Assembly (NCBI GenBank): GCA_030157655.1
Contig: JAOAUK010000032.1
Span: forward strand, 1 to 58,696
Reading direction: 5' to 3'
Length of the DNA: 58,696 nt
DNA from: Polynucleobacter sp.
GTDB taxonomy: Bacteria > Pseudomonadota > Gammaproteobacteria > Burkholderiales > Burkholderiaceae
Both the position numbers and the translations under genes were made by a program. Below the pieces are notes generated by a model. The model was not told the DNA's origin, did no database searches, and was given only the letters and a program-made list of their open reading frames with translations. Shown here piece after piece: positions 40,009 through 50,427 of this stretch (position 1 is its first letter; every line of letters starts with the position of its first letter).

Positions 40009-42603
40009 TTAGTGAACTACTCGGTCAAACATAAAAGCACCTTTTTTATCAACATCTACAGGCACGATATCTTTAGGGCCAAACTTACCTTCAAGAATTA
40101 GTTTGGCAACTGGATTTTCTATGTATTGTTGAATAGCTCTCTTAAGAGGTCTAGCACCAAAGACTGGATCATAGCCAGCTTCTGACACTCTCGCTAAAGC
40201 AGCATCACTGACTTCTAAAACCATGTCCATTTTGGCCAAACGCTCACTAAGACGTTTCAATTGAATCTTGGCAATTGATGCAATGTTCTTCTGGTCAAGA
40301 CCGTGGAACACAACCACCTCATCAATACGATTTAAGAATTCTGGACGGAAATGCTCTTTAACATCCACCATCACAGCCTCTTTAATCTTATCTTGCGGCT
40401 TACCACTCATAGATTGAATCATCTGTGATCCCAAATTGCTGGTCATCACAATGACTGTATTTTTAAAATCTACCGTACGACCCTGACCGTCAGTCATGCG
40501 ACCATCATCCAAGACTTGTAACAAGACATTAAACACATCTGGATGAGCCTTTTCTACTTCATCCAAAAGAATCACGCTATAAGGCTTGCGACGAACTAAT
40601 TCAGTGAGATAACCACCCTCCTCATAACCAACGTAGCCAGGAGGCGCGCCAATCAAGCGGGCAACACTATGCTTCTCCATGAACTCACTCATATCAACAC
40701 GAATTAAGTGTTCATCGCTGTCGAATAAGAATTCTGCCAAGGCTTTACACAATTCAGTCTTACCAACACCAGTAGGACCCAAGAATAAGAATGATCCATA
40801 AGGTTTACCTTCATCAGATAATCCTGCACGGGAACGACGAATAGCATCTGATACAGCAACAATAGCCTCTTCCTGGCCGACCACACGATTGTGTAAGTAA
40901 GTTTCCATTTGTAATAACTTATCGCGCTCACCCTGCATCATCTTAGATACAGGAATACCGGTAGCACGAGAAACCACCTCAGCAATCTCTTCAGCACCGA
41001 CTTGAGTACGCAATAATTTATTTTTATTGGAATGCCCTTTTGCTTCTGCAACAGCTGCAGATTTCAATTTACCTTCCAATTCTGGCAATTTGCCATATTG
41101 CAATTCAGCAACTTTTTCCAATTTGCCATCGCGCTGCAATTTGGTAATTTCAGATTTAACCTTATCGATCTCTTCTTTGATAGAAGCAGTGCCTTGAGCT
41201 GCACCTTTTTCAGACTTCCAAACCTCTTCAAGATCAGCGTACTCTTTACCTAAGCGCTTAATTTCTTCCTCAATCAAACCAAGACGTTTCTGTGAAGCCT
41301 CATCTTTTTCCTTTTTGACCGCTTCACGCTCAATTTTTAACTGAATCAAACGGCGATCCAATTTATCCATCACCTCTGGTTTTGAATCAATTTCCATTCT
41401 GATACGCGAAGCAGCTTCATCGATTAAATCAATCGCCTTATCTGGCAAGAAACGATCAGTGATGTATCGATGCGACAACTCAGCAGCAGCAACAATGGCT
41501 GGGTCTGTAATTTCCACACCATGATGCAATTCATATTTCTCTTGTAAACCACGCAAGATAGCAATCGTGTCTTCAACACTCGGCTCACCCACCATCACTT
41601 TTTGGAAGCGACGCTCTAAGGCTGCATCTTTTTCAATGTATTTGCGATATTCATCCAAGGTGGTTGCGCCAATGCAATGTAATTCGCCACGAGCTAAAGC
41701 GGGCTTGAGCATATTGCCAGCATCCATTGCACCATCGGCCTTGCCTGCACCAACCATGGTGTGTATTTCATCAATGAAGACAATCGTTTGCCCTTCATCT
41801 TTGGCAACATCATTAAGAACCGCTTTCAAACGCTCCTCAAATTCGCCACGATATTTGGCACCAGCCAACAACAAAGCCATATCCAACACTAGCACGCGCT
41901 TATTTTTAAGAGTTTCCGGTACTTCACCATCAACAATACGCTGCGCCAAACCTTCAACAATGGCTGTCTTACCAACACCAGGCTCACCAATTAATACGGG
42001 ATTGTTTTTGGTACGGCGTTGCAAAATCTGAATCGCGCGACGAATTTCATCATCACGACCAATCACAGGATCCAACTTACCCAAGCGAGCACGCTCTGTT
42101 AAATCCAAGGTATATTTTTTCAACGCTTCACGTTGATTTTCAGCATCAGCACTATTCACAGACTGCCCTCCACGCACTGCCTCAATGGCAGCTTCTAATG
42201 TTTTACGAGTGATACCAGCGAGCTTGAGAGACTTACCAATCTCCCCCTTATCATCAGTCAAAACCAATAAAAATAGCTCGCCAGCAATAAAGTCATCGCC
42301 ACGTTTAGTGGCTTCTTTTTCAGTTAAATTTAAATGAGCAGCTAAAGACCTGCCAATTTGCACATCACCACCAGTTCCTTGCACTTGTGGCAACTTTGCA
42401 ACCATGGCTTGCATGGCTTTTTCTAAGGCGGCAACATTGCCACCAGTTCGGTTAATCAACGATTTAGCAGTACTGTCTGTTTGTTGCAGCATGGCTAAAA
42501 GAACATGCTCAGACTCAATATATTGATTGTCAGCGTTCAATGCCAAGCTTTGGGCTTCGCCCAAGGCTTCTTGAAATTTACTTGTTAACTTATCTAATCG
42601 CAT
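40009..42603 (-). CDS. clpB: ClpB disaggregase
   Basis: Hsp100 ATPase that, with DnaK, dissolves protein aggregates after heat stress. 864 residues: Clp_N repeats (1-145), first AAA+ module (Walker A GEPGVGKT about 206), long coiled-coil middle domain (about 400-530, [20 protein letters not shown]), second AAA+ module (Walker A GPTGVGKT about 608) and D2-small domain. The coiled coil distinguishes it from ClpA/ClpC. Preceded by GGGAGATATCC ATG and a heat-shock-type promoter. Confidence 0.98.
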   Translation of the reverse strand: MRLDKLTSKFQEALGEAQSLALNADNQYIESEHVLLAMLQQTDSTAKSLINRTGGNVAALEKAMQAMVAKLPQVQGTGGDVQIGRSLAAHLNLTEKEATKRGDDFIAGELFLLVLTDDKGEIGKSLKLAGITRKTLEAAIEAVRGGQSVNSADAENQREALKKYTLDLTERARLGKLDPVIGRDDEIRRAIQILQRRTKNNPVLIGEPGVGKTAIVEGLAQRIVDGEVPETLKNKRVLVLDMALLLAGAKYRGEFEERLKAVLNDVAKDEGQTIVFIDEIHTMVGAGKADGAMDAGNMLKPALARGELHCIGATTLDEYRKYIEKDAALERRFQKVMVGEPSVEDTIAILRGLQEKYELHHGVEITDPAIVAAAELSHRYITDRFLPDKAIDLIDEAASRIRMEIDSKPEVMDKLDRRLIQLKIEREAVKKEKDEASQKRLGLIEEEIKRLGKEYADLEEVWKSEKGAAQGTASIKEEIDKVKSEITKLQRDGKLEKVAELQYGKLPELEGKLKSAAVAEAKGHSNKNKLLRTQVGAEEIAEVVSRATGIPVSKMMQGERDKLLQMETYLHNRVVGQEEAIVAVSDAIRRSRAGLSDEGKPYGSFLFLGPTGVGKTELCKALAEFLFDSDEHLIRVDMSEFMEKHSVARLIGAPPGYVGYEEGGYLTELVRRKPYSVILLDEVEKAHPDVFNVLLQVLDDGRMTDGQGRTVDFKNTVIVMTSNLGSQMIQSMSGKPQDKIKEAVMVDVKEHFRPEFLNRIDEVVVFHGLDQKNIASIAKIQLKRLSERLAKMDMVLEVSDAALARVSEAGYDPVFGARPLKRAIQQYIENPVAKLILEGKFGPKDIVPVDVDKKGAFMFDRVVH

Positions 42604-42628
42604 GGATATCTCCCATATTCAGTATGTA

Positions 42629-42658
42629 CTATGTAGGCACTAAAGTCAGGATTTCAAG
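42629..42658 (-). promoter_or_regulatory. Putative sigma-32 (RpoH) promoter of clpB
   Basis: Minus strand: CTTGAAA (42658-42652), 14-base spacer, CCTACATAG (42637-42629), close to the RpoH consensus CTTGAAA-N(13-15)-CCCCATNT, about 25 bases upstream of the clpB ATG. Confidence 0.6.
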
Positions 42659-42698
42659 TGATTTAGATCAAATAAATTGCTAGCTTTATCATAGAGGT

Positions 42699-42938
42699 AT
42701 GTCATGGTGTTTATATCTCTTGGAATGTTCTGATGGAAGCTACTACGCTGGCATCACCAATGACCTGGAGAACCGTATAAAAGCACACAATAACGGCACT
42801 GGCGCCAAATATACCCGCGGTAGGGGTCCGGTCAAATTACTAGCGCATCAGAGCTTTGAAAACCGCTCAGAAGCATCTAAAGCAGAGAGCGCCATCAAAA
42901 AATTGCCAAAAAACCTTAAATTAGGATTTTTTGCGTGA
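42699..42938 (+). CDS. GIY-YIG nuclease-superfamily small protein (UPF0213/YhbQ type)
   Basis: 79 residues consisting of one GIY-YIG domain: YLLECSDGSYYAGITND (6-22, the two Y-containing strands), conserved Arg in LENRIKAHN, GTGAKYTRGRGPVKLL, and Glu in KAESAIKKL. Family members cut or bind branched or single-stranded nucleic acid; function here unproven. Its stop overlaps the GTG start of dinG (GTGA), so the helicase is translationally coupled to it. AGAGG is only one base from the ATG, and a TATCAT at 42687-42692 hints at a very short leader. Confidence 0.88.
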   Translation: MSWCLYLLECSDGSYYAGITNDLENRIKAHNNGTGAKYTRGRGPVKLLAHQSFENRSEASKAESAIKKLPKNLKLGFFA

Positions 42939-45031
42939 GCACTGAGCACCTCAATGAGATTCAGGAACGAATCCAAACCTTTTATGAAGCTGTTCAAGCA
43001 AATTGGCCAGGCTTTAGAACTCGTATTGGCCAAGAGCAAATGTTTGCTCAAATTGCCAATACGTTAAGCCAGGCTAAAAGTGGTAAAGATGACAGAACCG
43101 GAGATAACATTCTGGTTGTCGAAGGTAAAACTGGCGTTGGTAAAACTTTAGGCTATCTCATACCCGCGATTGTCTTTAGCAAGCTTCTAGGTAAAAGAGT
43201 CATCATCAGCACAGGCACTGTTGCCTTGCAAGAACAGTTACTCCAAAAAGATTTACCCGCTTTAGCAAAGCTATCTCCCATTACTTTTGAATATGCCTTG
43301 GCAAAGGGTCGCGGCAGATATGTATGCAATATCCGCCTAGAACAAATCAGTGGCAAAACCAAACAAGCTGCTTTATTTGAAGATGCCAATTGGGATGGCC
43401 CACCCAAAGAACAAGATAAAGATAACTATGCAGATGCCCTGGTAGCTTTAAACGAAGGCGAGTGGAACGGCGAAAAAGATACAGCCCCTCCAGAGATCAC
43501 AGATGGTATGTGGTCAAAAATTGCTGCTGAACGAAGCTCGTGCTTAGGCAGACACTGCCAGCGCTTTAATGTATGCCCTTATTTCAATGCCCGCAGAGAT
43601 CTCGTTAAAGCGGATTTAATCGTTGCCAATCATGACCTGGTCATCTCAACGATTGCCTCTGGGTCAAAAATATTGCCAGATCCCTCTGAAACTCTATATA
43701 TATTTGATGAAGCCCATAACTTGCCACAAGTTGGCATCAAGCACTTTGCTTCATCAGTAGGATTGATTGCCAGCACTCGCTGGCTTGAAAAAATTATGGC
43801 AGCCGTTTTACGAGCCGACGCACTACTTCCTGAATCAAGCGGTAAAACAGTCGAAGAGATACATGGTTATGTAGAAGATTTAATCATGCATACACGCCAA
43901 ATGATTAATTCATTACGCTTAGCTAATTTTGTAACTCATGAACAACCCATACACCGCTTTAAAAATGGGACTCTGAGTGATGAATTTGAAAGCTATGCGC
44001 AAACAATCGGCCCGCTGGCCATTGGTTTAAATAATCGCGTTAGCAAAATTTTGCAGCAACTCAATGACCATAGAAACAACAGTATTGATAAAGATTCTTT
44101 TAGCCCCGCAATTTTAGAAATCGGTAGCTATCAATCAAAAACTGAAAATTTATCAAATACTTGGCACCTTATGCAGGCAGATGGAAACCCTCCTATTGCC
44201 AAATGGATTGAGTGGCAAGACTTAGGCTCGACATTTGACTTCAAATTACATGCCTCCCCTATTAGCGCGGCTCAAAATTTAGCGCAAACACTTTGGTCCA
44301 CCAGCTCCGCTGCAGTTTTAACTTCCGCAACGCTCAGAACATTAGGCGATTTTCAATACTTCCTTAGCCAAACTGGCTTGAACTGGTTCCCAAAAACCAA
44401 CACCTTTGAAGCTGAATCACCATTTAACTATGAAGAACAAGGCACATTTGTTGTCCCTGAAATGATTCAATGCCCAAGCGCTAATGCTGAAGGACACACA
44501 CAAGAACTTTCTATAGAAATCCCCAAACAATTAGAAGACCTCCAACACGGCGCTTTGGTTTTATTTACATCTAAAAAACAGATGAAACAAGTCTATGAGG
44601 ATCTACCCAACGAGTTCTTACAAGATGTTCTAATGCAAGGCGACATGCCGCGCAATAAATTGATCAGCAGTCATGAATCTCGAATCAATCAAGGACAACG
44701 CAGCATTTTGTTCGGCATGCAAAGCTTTGGTGAAGGTTTAGATCTTCCAGGCAATCTGTGTGAAGTTGTTGTGATTACCAAACTACCGTTCGCACCACCA
44801 GACTCACCAATTGAGGAAGCTAAAGCCGAGTGGCTAGAAAAGAATCAGGGCAACCCTTTTTATGAAATCAGCGTGCCAGCAGTGGCTTTGAAGCTACAAC
44901 AGTGGGTGGGACGTGGCATCAGAACAGAAACTGATCACGCAAAGATTATTGTTTTAGATAAACGTCTAAAAACCAAACCATATGGCAAAAAATTATTGGC
45001 GGGCTTACCACCATTTAAACGTTTGATGTAG
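42935..45031 (+). CDS. dinG: DinG-type ATP-dependent DNA helicase
   Basis: XPD-like superfamily 2, 5'-3' helicase that unwinds R-loops, G-quadruplexes and replication intermediates. 698 residues; Walker A EGKTGVGKT (63-71), four cysteines of the [4Fe-4S] domain (YVCNI ... CLGRHCQRFNVC), DEAH box IFDEAHN (about 258), and helicase motifs SFGEGLDLPG and QQWVGRGIRT near the C-terminus. Starts with GTG overlapping the GIY-YIG stop. Convergent with moaE. Confidence 0.93.
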   Translation: MSTEHLNEIQERIQTFYEAVQANWPGFRTRIGQEQMFAQIANTLSQAKSGKDDRTGDNILVVEGKTGVGKTLGYLIPAIVFSKLLGKRVIISTGTVALQEQLLQKDLPALAKLSPITFEYALAKGRGRYVCNIRLEQISGKTKQAALFEDANWDGPPKEQDKDNYADALVALNEGEWNGEKDTAPPEITDGMWSKIAAERSSCLGRHCQRFNVCPYFNARRDLVKADLIVANHDLVISTIASGSKILPDPSETLYIFDEAHNLPQVGIKHFASSVGLIASTRWLEKIMAAVLRADALLPESSGKTVEEIHGYVEDLIMHTRQMINSLRLANFVTHEQPIHRFKNGTLSDEFESYAQTIGPLAIGLNNRVSKILQQLNDHRNNSIDKDSFSPAILEIGSYQSKTENLSNTWHLMQADGNPPIAKWIEWQDLGSTFDFKLHASPISAAQNLAQTLWSTSSAAVLTSATLRTLGDFQYFLSQTGLNWFPKTNTFEAESPFNYEEQGTFVVPEMIQCPSANAEGHTQELSIEIPKQLEDLQHGALVLFTSKKQMKQVYEDLPNEFLQDVLMQGDMPRNKLISSHESRINQGQRSILFGMQSFGEGLDLPGNLCEVVVITKLPFAPPDSPIEEAKAEWLEKNQGNPFYEISVPAVALKLQQWVGRGIRTETDHAKIIVLDKRLKTKPYGKKLLAGLPPFKRLM

Positions 45032-45047
45032 TTGAACTACTCAGGAG

Positions 45048-45497
45048 TTACTGCCACTTCTTGAGTGCTTCATCATCACTCAAGCGAGCATCTACCCAAC
45101 GCGCACCCTCTGGAGTTTCTTCTTTTTTCCAAAATGGCGCTAAAGTCTTCAAGTAATCCATTACATACTCACAAGCAGCAAACGCCTCACCGCGATGAGC
45201 GCTTGTCACAGCGGTTAAAACAATTTGATCTTCAATGTGAAGAGGCCCTACTCGATGAATGATTAAAACATCATAGATATCCCAACGAGCTTTGGCTTTT
45301 TCAATAATTTCTTCCAGGGACTTTTCAGTCATACCCGGGTAATGCTCCAAAGTCATGGCAGCAACCTCTGCGCCATCGTTACGATCACGCACAGTCCCTA
45401 CAAATGCCGCTACAGCACCCACTCGAGCATCACCTGCTCTGAGTTTTTTTACCTCGAGAGATAAATCAAAGTCTTCCGTTTGAATTCGAACTGGCAT
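45048..45497 (-). CDS. moaE: Molybdopterin synthase catalytic subunit
   Basis: Large subunit of molybdopterin synthase; with MoaD-thiocarboxylate it converts cyclic pyranopterin monophosphate to molybdopterin. 149 residues with HRVGPLHIEDQIVLTAVTSA and the catalytic Lys segment FWKKEETPEGARWVD near 127. 3 bases after moaD. Last gene of the alaT-hom-thrC-mobB-moeA-moaD-moaE run. Confidence 0.96.
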   Translation of the reverse strand: MPVRIQTEDFDLSLEVKKLRAGDARVGAVAAFVGTVRDRNDGAEVAAMTLEHYPGMTEKSLEEIIEKAKARWDIYDVLIIHRVGPLHIEDQIVLTAVTSAHRGEAFAACEYVMDYLKTLAPFWKKEETPEGARWVDARLSDDEALKKWQ

Positions 45498-45500
45498 TAT

Positions 45501-45758
45501 TTAACCGCCTGTGACTGGTGGGAAAAAGGCCACCTCTGCCTGATTAATAAGTGGCACAGCACCATCGACCATCTCATGATTTAAAGCCATACGAATCGCT
45601 TTACCCTCTGCCAGCGCTTCAGCCCAAACCTCATCTCTAGCCCTCAAATGATGGCGTAATTCTGCTACCGTTTTCACGTCTGCTGGCACATCCACTGACT
45701 CTTGAGATATCTTTAAGGTCTCACGCAAAGATGCAAAGAATTTAACAGTTACTTTCAT
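45501..45758 (-). CDS. moaD: Molybdopterin synthase sulfur-carrier subunit
   Basis: 85-residue ubiquitin-like protein ending in PPVTGG; the C-terminal Gly-Gly is adenylated and thiocarboxylated to carry sulfur. Pairs with moaE immediately downstream; 9 bases after moeA. Confidence 0.95.
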   Translation of the reverse strand: MKVTVKFFASLRETLKISQESVDVPADVKTVAELRHHLRARDEVWAEALAEGKAIRMALNHEMVDGAVPLINQAEVAFFPPVTGG

Positions 45759-45767
45759 ATCAGTAGA

Positions 45768-47006
45768 TTAAATCATTCCTGAGAAAGGCATGTATTTAAC
45801 TTCATCGCCTTTTTTAATTGTTTGATTGGGTGGGTTATCTACCAAACCATCAGCCCAAGCTGCACTGGTGAGAACACCCGAACTTTGATTAGGGAATAAA
45901 TCCAAGCCGCCTTCACCATTGATGCGCACCCTAAGGAATTCATTACGACGATCAGCACGAGGCCAATCAAAGTCTGAGCGCATCATCATGGATGGCGTAG
46001 CAATTGTTGAACGTCCCTGCAACTTAGCGATGAATGGCCGAACAAATAATAAGAATGTCACAAAACTAGAAACCGGATTTCCAGGCAAACCCATGAACCA
46101 TGTCTCAGCATTAGGAGTTGCTTGCTTTGTTACAGCACCAAACGCTAAAGGCTTACCTGGCTTAATAGCAATCTGCCACATATCCAAGCGCCCTTCTGCC
46201 GTCACTGCAGGCTTGATATGGTCTTCTTCACCTACAGATACTCCACCTGAGGTAATAATCAAATCATGATCTTGACTAGCTTTACGCAAAGCCGCTTTGG
46301 TGGCCTCTAAAGTATCAGGAACAATACCCAAATCAGTTGCTTCACAACCCAAGGCTCTAATACATGCCAATAAAGTGTCGCGATTAGAGTTATAAATAGC
46401 ACCCGGCTTTAATGGCTCACCAGGCAAGGTTAATTCATCGCCTGTAAAAAATGCTGCCACTTTAATTTTTCTTAGAACAGGTAACTTGGCATGGCCAGCT
46501 GAGGCTGCAACACCCAATTCTTGGGCTCTTAAATAAGTGCCTTTACTCAATGCGACTTGGCCAGCTTTAAGGTCTTCACCCTGCAAACGAATCCATTGGC
46601 CCGCTTGAGGTATCTCCTGAATAAGCACACGATCACCATCTGTCACGCAAGCCTCTTGCATCACCACCGCATCAGCACCAGCCGGAATAGTTGCCCCTGT
46701 GAATATTCGGGCGATCGTACCTGGCTTTAATTCAACGCCTACATGGCCAGCAGGAATACGCTGAGATACTTCATAAGATTGACCCACTGATTGAATATCC
46801 ACAGATCTGACAGCATAACCATCCATCTGCGTATTATTCATAGGGGGTACGTCGACTTGACTGAGCACATCTTGCGCCAAAACTCTTCCTAGAGCCTCTT
46901 GCGTAGTCACCCATTCAAGCTGATTCACCGGAACAGCTTGCGACAAGAGATGCTGCAATGCTTCTGCAGCAGTTTTCATAGGAGGTTTAGCGGTAACTTG
47001 TGACAT
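45768..47006 (-). CDS. moeA: Molybdopterin molybdenumtransferase MoeA
   Basis: Inserts molybdate into adenylated molybdopterin. 412 residues with PPMNNTQMDGYAV near 55, IFTGATIPAGADAVVMQE near 113, ITSGGVSVGEEDHIKPA and GLPGNPVSSFVTF. The adenylating partner (MogA/MoaB) is not in the window. Confidence 0.96.
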   Translation of the reverse strand: MSQVTAKPPMKTAAEALQHLLSQAVPVNQLEWVTTQEALGRVLAQDVLSQVDVPPMNNTQMDGYAVRSVDIQSVGQSYEVSQRIPAGHVGVELKPGTIARIFTGATIPAGADAVVMQEACVTDGDRVLIQEIPQAGQWIRLQGEDLKAGQVALSKGTYLRAQELGVAASAGHAKLPVLRKIKVAAFFTGDELTLPGEPLKPGAIYNSNRDTLLACIRALGCEATDLGIVPDTLEATKAALRKASQDHDLIITSGGVSVGEEDHIKPAVTAEGRLDMWQIAIKPGKPLAFGAVTKQATPNAETWFMGLPGNPVSSFVTFLLFVRPFIAKLQGRSTIATPSMMMRSDFDWPRADRRNEFLRVRINGEGGLDLFPNQSSGVLTSAAWADGLVDNPPNQTIKKGDEVKYMPFSGMI

Positions 47007-47030
47007 CCAATAAGTCTAATGGTATTGAGT

Positions 47031-47597
47031 TTATTTTGCCAAAACACCAACAACTGCGATGACATGTTGGGCAATCTGCTCAACATCATCTAAGTTGAGA
47101 ACTGGAATATCCCTATTAAGGTCAGGCTTCTTGATAGCATCTTTGCCACCTGGGTAGGCAATCGCGAGAATATTTAAATCTTCATTGGCCTTGCAAGCAC
47201 GAGTAAGGCACTCTTCATGCTCTGCACGCCAAAGTTCAATTTTAGGAATATTGGCATTTTTAAAACCCTCGACTATTACCAAGTCACAAGGCGACAACTT
47301 ACTCAATTGCTCCTCAATAGTTGGTTCAGAAGACTGCTTTAATTCATGCATTAATACCCAGCGTTGATCAGAGACCAACAAGACCTCATTGGCCCCTGCC
47401 TTACGGTGTCTATATGAATCTTTGCCAGGCTGGTCTATATCAAAATGATGGTGGGTATGTTTAATCACCGCAACAGTGATGCCTTGCTGGGCAAAGAAAG
47501 CAATCAATTGCTCAATTAAAGTTGTTTTACCAGTCCCAGAATAAGCAACAAAACCTATGACAGGTGTTTTGCGTTGAGACTGATGAGTGTTCGTCAT
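47031..47597 (-). CDS. mobB: Molybdopterin-guanine dinucleotide biosynthesis adaptor MobB
   Basis: GTP-binding accessory protein for MGD cofactor synthesis. 188 residues; P-loop YSGTGKTT (19-26), VIKHTHHHFDIDQPGKDSYR and the VIVEGFK motif. 3 bases after thrC, 24 before moeA. MobA not seen here. Confidence 0.93.
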   Translation of the reverse strand: MTNTHQSQRKTPVIGFVAYSGTGKTTLIEQLIAFFAQQGITVAVIKHTHHHFDIDQPGKDSYRHRKAGANEVLLVSDQRWVLMHELKQSSEPTIEEQLSKLSPCDLVIVEGFKNANIPKIELWRAEHEECLTRACKANEDLNILAIAYPGGKDAIKKPDLNRDIPVLNLDDVEQIAQHVIAVVGVLAK

Positions 47598-47600
47598 TAG

Positions 47601-49046
47601 TTACAGACCAGTGTGTTTTGCCACAAAATCTTTGACCTGATGTAAGTCTGCAGGCATCACAGTCACTCGCTGTGGCTTATCCTCAATCCCCTCAAATGAT
47701 GCTGGACGATCTGGCGCACGACCAATCGCCTCTTCAATTGTTTCGGCAAACTTGATCGGTAATGCTGTTTCCAAGACCAACATTGGAATATTTTCTTGTA
47801 AGTTCTCGCGCGCCACCTTCACCCCATCAGCTGTATGCGTATCAATTAATACGCTGTACTTGGCATGAATATCGCGAATCGTATCTAAACGATTTGCGTG
47901 AGTGCTCTTACCTGAAACAAAACCATACTTAGACATGCCTTTGTAAGCTGGATCACCAGATAAGTCAAAGCCGCCCTTTGTTTCTACGTCCTTAAACATT
48001 TGCGCAGTTCTTGCGGCATCTTGACCAACCAAGTCATAAACAAAGCGCTCAAAGTTGCTGGCTTTTGAAATATCCATTGATGGACTAGTTGTATGGAATG
48101 TTTCTGCAGATTTGCGAGCTCTATAAATACCTGTTTTGAAAAATTCATCCAAAACATCATTTTCATTAGTGGCAACCACTAATTTTTCAATAGGCAAGCC
48201 CATCATGCGGGCAATATGGCCAGCACAAACATTACCGAAGTTACCTGATGGCACGCAGAAAGAAACTTTTTCGCTGCTAGTCTTGGTGGCTAGTAGATAA
48301 CCTTGGAAGTAATACACCACCTGAGCAACCACGCGCGCCCAGTTAATTGAATTAACTGTACCAATCTTATGCTTTGCTTTATAGGCATGATCATTGCTAA
48401 CGGCTTTGACGATATCTTGTGCATCATCAAAAACACCATCAATTGCAATGTTGTAAATATTCTCATCTTGCAATGAGTACATTTGCGCCACTTGGAATGG
48501 GCTCATCTTGCCATTCGGTGACAACATGAATACGCGCACACCCTTTTTGCCTCTCATGGCATATTCGGCAGCACTTCCTGTATCACCTGACGTAGCACCC
48601 AAAATGTTTAACTCTTGACCTTGCTTATTCAAGGTGTACTCAAATAAGTTACCCAAAAGTTGCATAGCCATATCTTTAAATGCCAATGTTGGGCCATTAG
48701 ACAGGCTTAATAAACCAAGGCGAGTTCCCTGCTCATCACCCAACCAATGAATTGGAGTGATATCTTCCGCTCGATCATCAGCACGACCGTTGCAATAAAC
48801 CTGAGCTGTATATGTTTTCTTAACTAAAGCCTTTAAGTCTTCCTGAGGGATGTCATCACAGTAAAGACTCAGCACTTCATAAGCAAGATCTGCATAAGAT
48901 AAGCCACGCCATGCGTCTAACTGCGCAGGGGTAATTTGCGGATATTTGGTAGGCAAGTACAAGCCGCCATCAGCCGCCAAGCCACCTAACAGGATTTGAG
49001 AAAAAGTTTGATTCGCGTTGTGACCGCGTGTAGATATGTAATGCAT
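47601..49046 (-). CDS. thrC: Threonine synthase
   Basis: PLP enzyme converting O-phosphohomoserine to threonine. 481 residues of the long (E. coli/yeast-like) class: MHYISTRG N-terminus, PLP Lys at 124 in TLAFKDMAMQL, and GATSGDTGSAAEYA. 10 bases after hom. Confidence 0.97.
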   Translation of the reverse strand: MHYISTRGHNANQTFSQILLGGLAADGGLYLPTKYPQITPAQLDAWRGLSYADLAYEVLSLYCDDIPQEDLKALVKKTYTAQVYCNGRADDRAEDITPIHWLGDEQGTRLGLLSLSNGPTLAFKDMAMQLLGNLFEYTLNKQGQELNILGATSGDTGSAAEYAMRGKKGVRVFMLSPNGKMSPFQVAQMYSLQDENIYNIAIDGVFDDAQDIVKAVSNDHAYKAKHKIGTVNSINWARVVAQVVYYFQGYLLATKTSSEKVSFCVPSGNFGNVCAGHIARMMGLPIEKLVVATNENDVLDEFFKTGIYRARKSAETFHTTSPSMDISKASNFERFVYDLVGQDAARTAQMFKDVETKGGFDLSGDPAYKGMSKYGFVSGKSTHANRLDTIRDIHAKYSVLIDTHTADGVKVARENLQENIPMLVLETALPIKFAETIEEAIGRAPDRPASFEGIEDKPQRVTVMPADLHQVKDFVAKHTGL

Positions 49047-49056
49047 CGATTAGTGA

Positions 49057-50367
49057 TTAACTTAAATTTTCCAAACGAATCTTTGTTACTGAACCTTCTA
49101 CAGTCTTCAAAGACTCTACCTTGGCAATTGCAGCCAGAATGTTTTTCTCTTTGGTCTCGTGAGTCAACATGATCAAATCAGTTTGCTTCTCACCATCACC
49201 AGCTTCACGTTGCAACATGGCGTCAATCGAAATACCGTTATCCGCCAAGATACGAGTGATATCAGCCAACACACCAGCCACGTCAGCAACACGCAGGCGT
49301 AGGTAGTAACTAGTAGTCACCTCACCCATTGGCATGATGCTAGTGTTCACCATTGAACCAGGCTGGAATGCCAAATGTGGCACACGGTGCTCAGGGTCAG
49401 CAGTTTGCAAACGCGCCACATCCACCAAATCAGCAATCACAGCTGAAGCAGTTGGCTCTGAACCAGCGCCTTTACCGTAGTAAAGCGTTGTACCAACCGC
49501 ATCACCCATCACCTGCACGGCATTCATCGCACCTTCAACGTTAGCAATCAAACGCTTCGCTGGAATTAATGTTGGGTGAACACGTAATTCAATACCGTCT
49601 TTGGTTTTCTTAGTAATACCCAAAAGCTTGATACGGTATCCCAATTGCTCTGCGTACTTAATATCCACCGCTGATAGTTTAGTAATACCTTCTACGTGAG
49701 CTTTATCAAATTGCATCGGAATACCAAAAGCAATCGCGCTCATGATGGTTGCTTTGTGCGCAGCATCAACACCTTCAATGTCAAATGTTGGATCGGCCTC
49801 TGCATAACCTAAACGCTGCGCTTCTTTTAGAACAACATCAAAGTCCAAACCTTTGTCACGCATCTCAGACAAAATAAAGTTGGTCGTACCGTTGATGATG
49901 CCTGCAATCCATTCGATACGGTTAGCAGTCAAACCTTCACGCAATGCCTTGATGATTGGAATACCACCCGCCACAGCCGCTTCAAAGTTCACTGTGACGC
50001 CTTTGGCTTGAGCTGCTGCAAAAATCTCATTGCCGTGAACAGCCAGAAGAGCTTTATTCGCTGTCACCACATGCTTACCATTATTAATCGCCGCCAAAAC
50101 CAATTCTTTAGCGATGCCATAACCACCGATTAACTCCACCACCACATCAATCTCAGGATCATTCACCACCAACTTGGCATCATTAACCACCTTGGCACGA
50201 CCCTTCACTAACTCTTCGGCACGCTTAGTATCTAAGTCAGCTACGGTACGAATCTGAATACCACGACCTGCACGGCGTGTAATCTCTTCCTGATTACGAT
50301 CTAGGACAGTAAATACACCACCACCAACAGTACCGATGCCTAAAAGGCCAACTTGAATAGGTTTCAT
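49057..50367 (-). CDS. hom: Homoserine dehydrogenase with ACT domain
   Basis: NAD(P)H-dependent reduction of aspartate semialdehyde to homoserine for threonine and methionine. 436 residues: Rossmann motif GLLGIGTVGGGVF (about 8-20), catalytic region GIINGTTNFILSEM with ...YAEADPTFDIEG, and a C-terminal ACT domain (about 352-430, RVADVAGVLADITRIL) for feedback by threonine. It is monofunctional, without an aspartokinase domain. Confidence 0.97.
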   Translation of the reverse strand: MKPIQVGLLGIGTVGGGVFTVLDRNQEEITRRAGRGIQIRTVADLDTKRAEELVKGRAKVVNDAKLVVNDPEIDVVVELIGGYGIAKELVLAAINNGKHVVTANKALLAVHGNEIFAAAQAKGVTVNFEAAVAGGIPIIKALREGLTANRIEWIAGIINGTTNFILSEMRDKGLDFDVVLKEAQRLGYAEADPTFDIEGVDAAHKATIMSAIAFGIPMQFDKAHVEGITKLSAVDIKYAEQLGYRIKLLGITKKTKDGIELRVHPTLIPAKRLIANVEGAMNAVQVMGDAVGTTLYYGKGAGSEPTASAVIADLVDVARLQTADPEHRVPHLAFQPGSMVNTSIMPMGEVTTSYYLRLRVADVAGVLADITRILADNGISIDAMLQREAGDGEKQTDLIMLTHETKEKNILAAIAKVESLKTVEGSVTKIRLENLS

Positions 50368-50427
50368 GAATAAAAGCTCTTACGTAGTAAATGTGAAAAA
50401 TGAAATGGATTAATTTTGTGACTTTAA

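Noticed and set aside
41567-42031. 154-residue plus-strand frame opposite clpB
   Set aside because: Antisense shadow; Ser-rich composition and no family resemblance.
45028-45040. GTAGTTGAACTAC palindrome between dinG and moaE as a terminator
   Set aside because: Only 6-bp arms with a single-base centre and no T-run; too weak to call.
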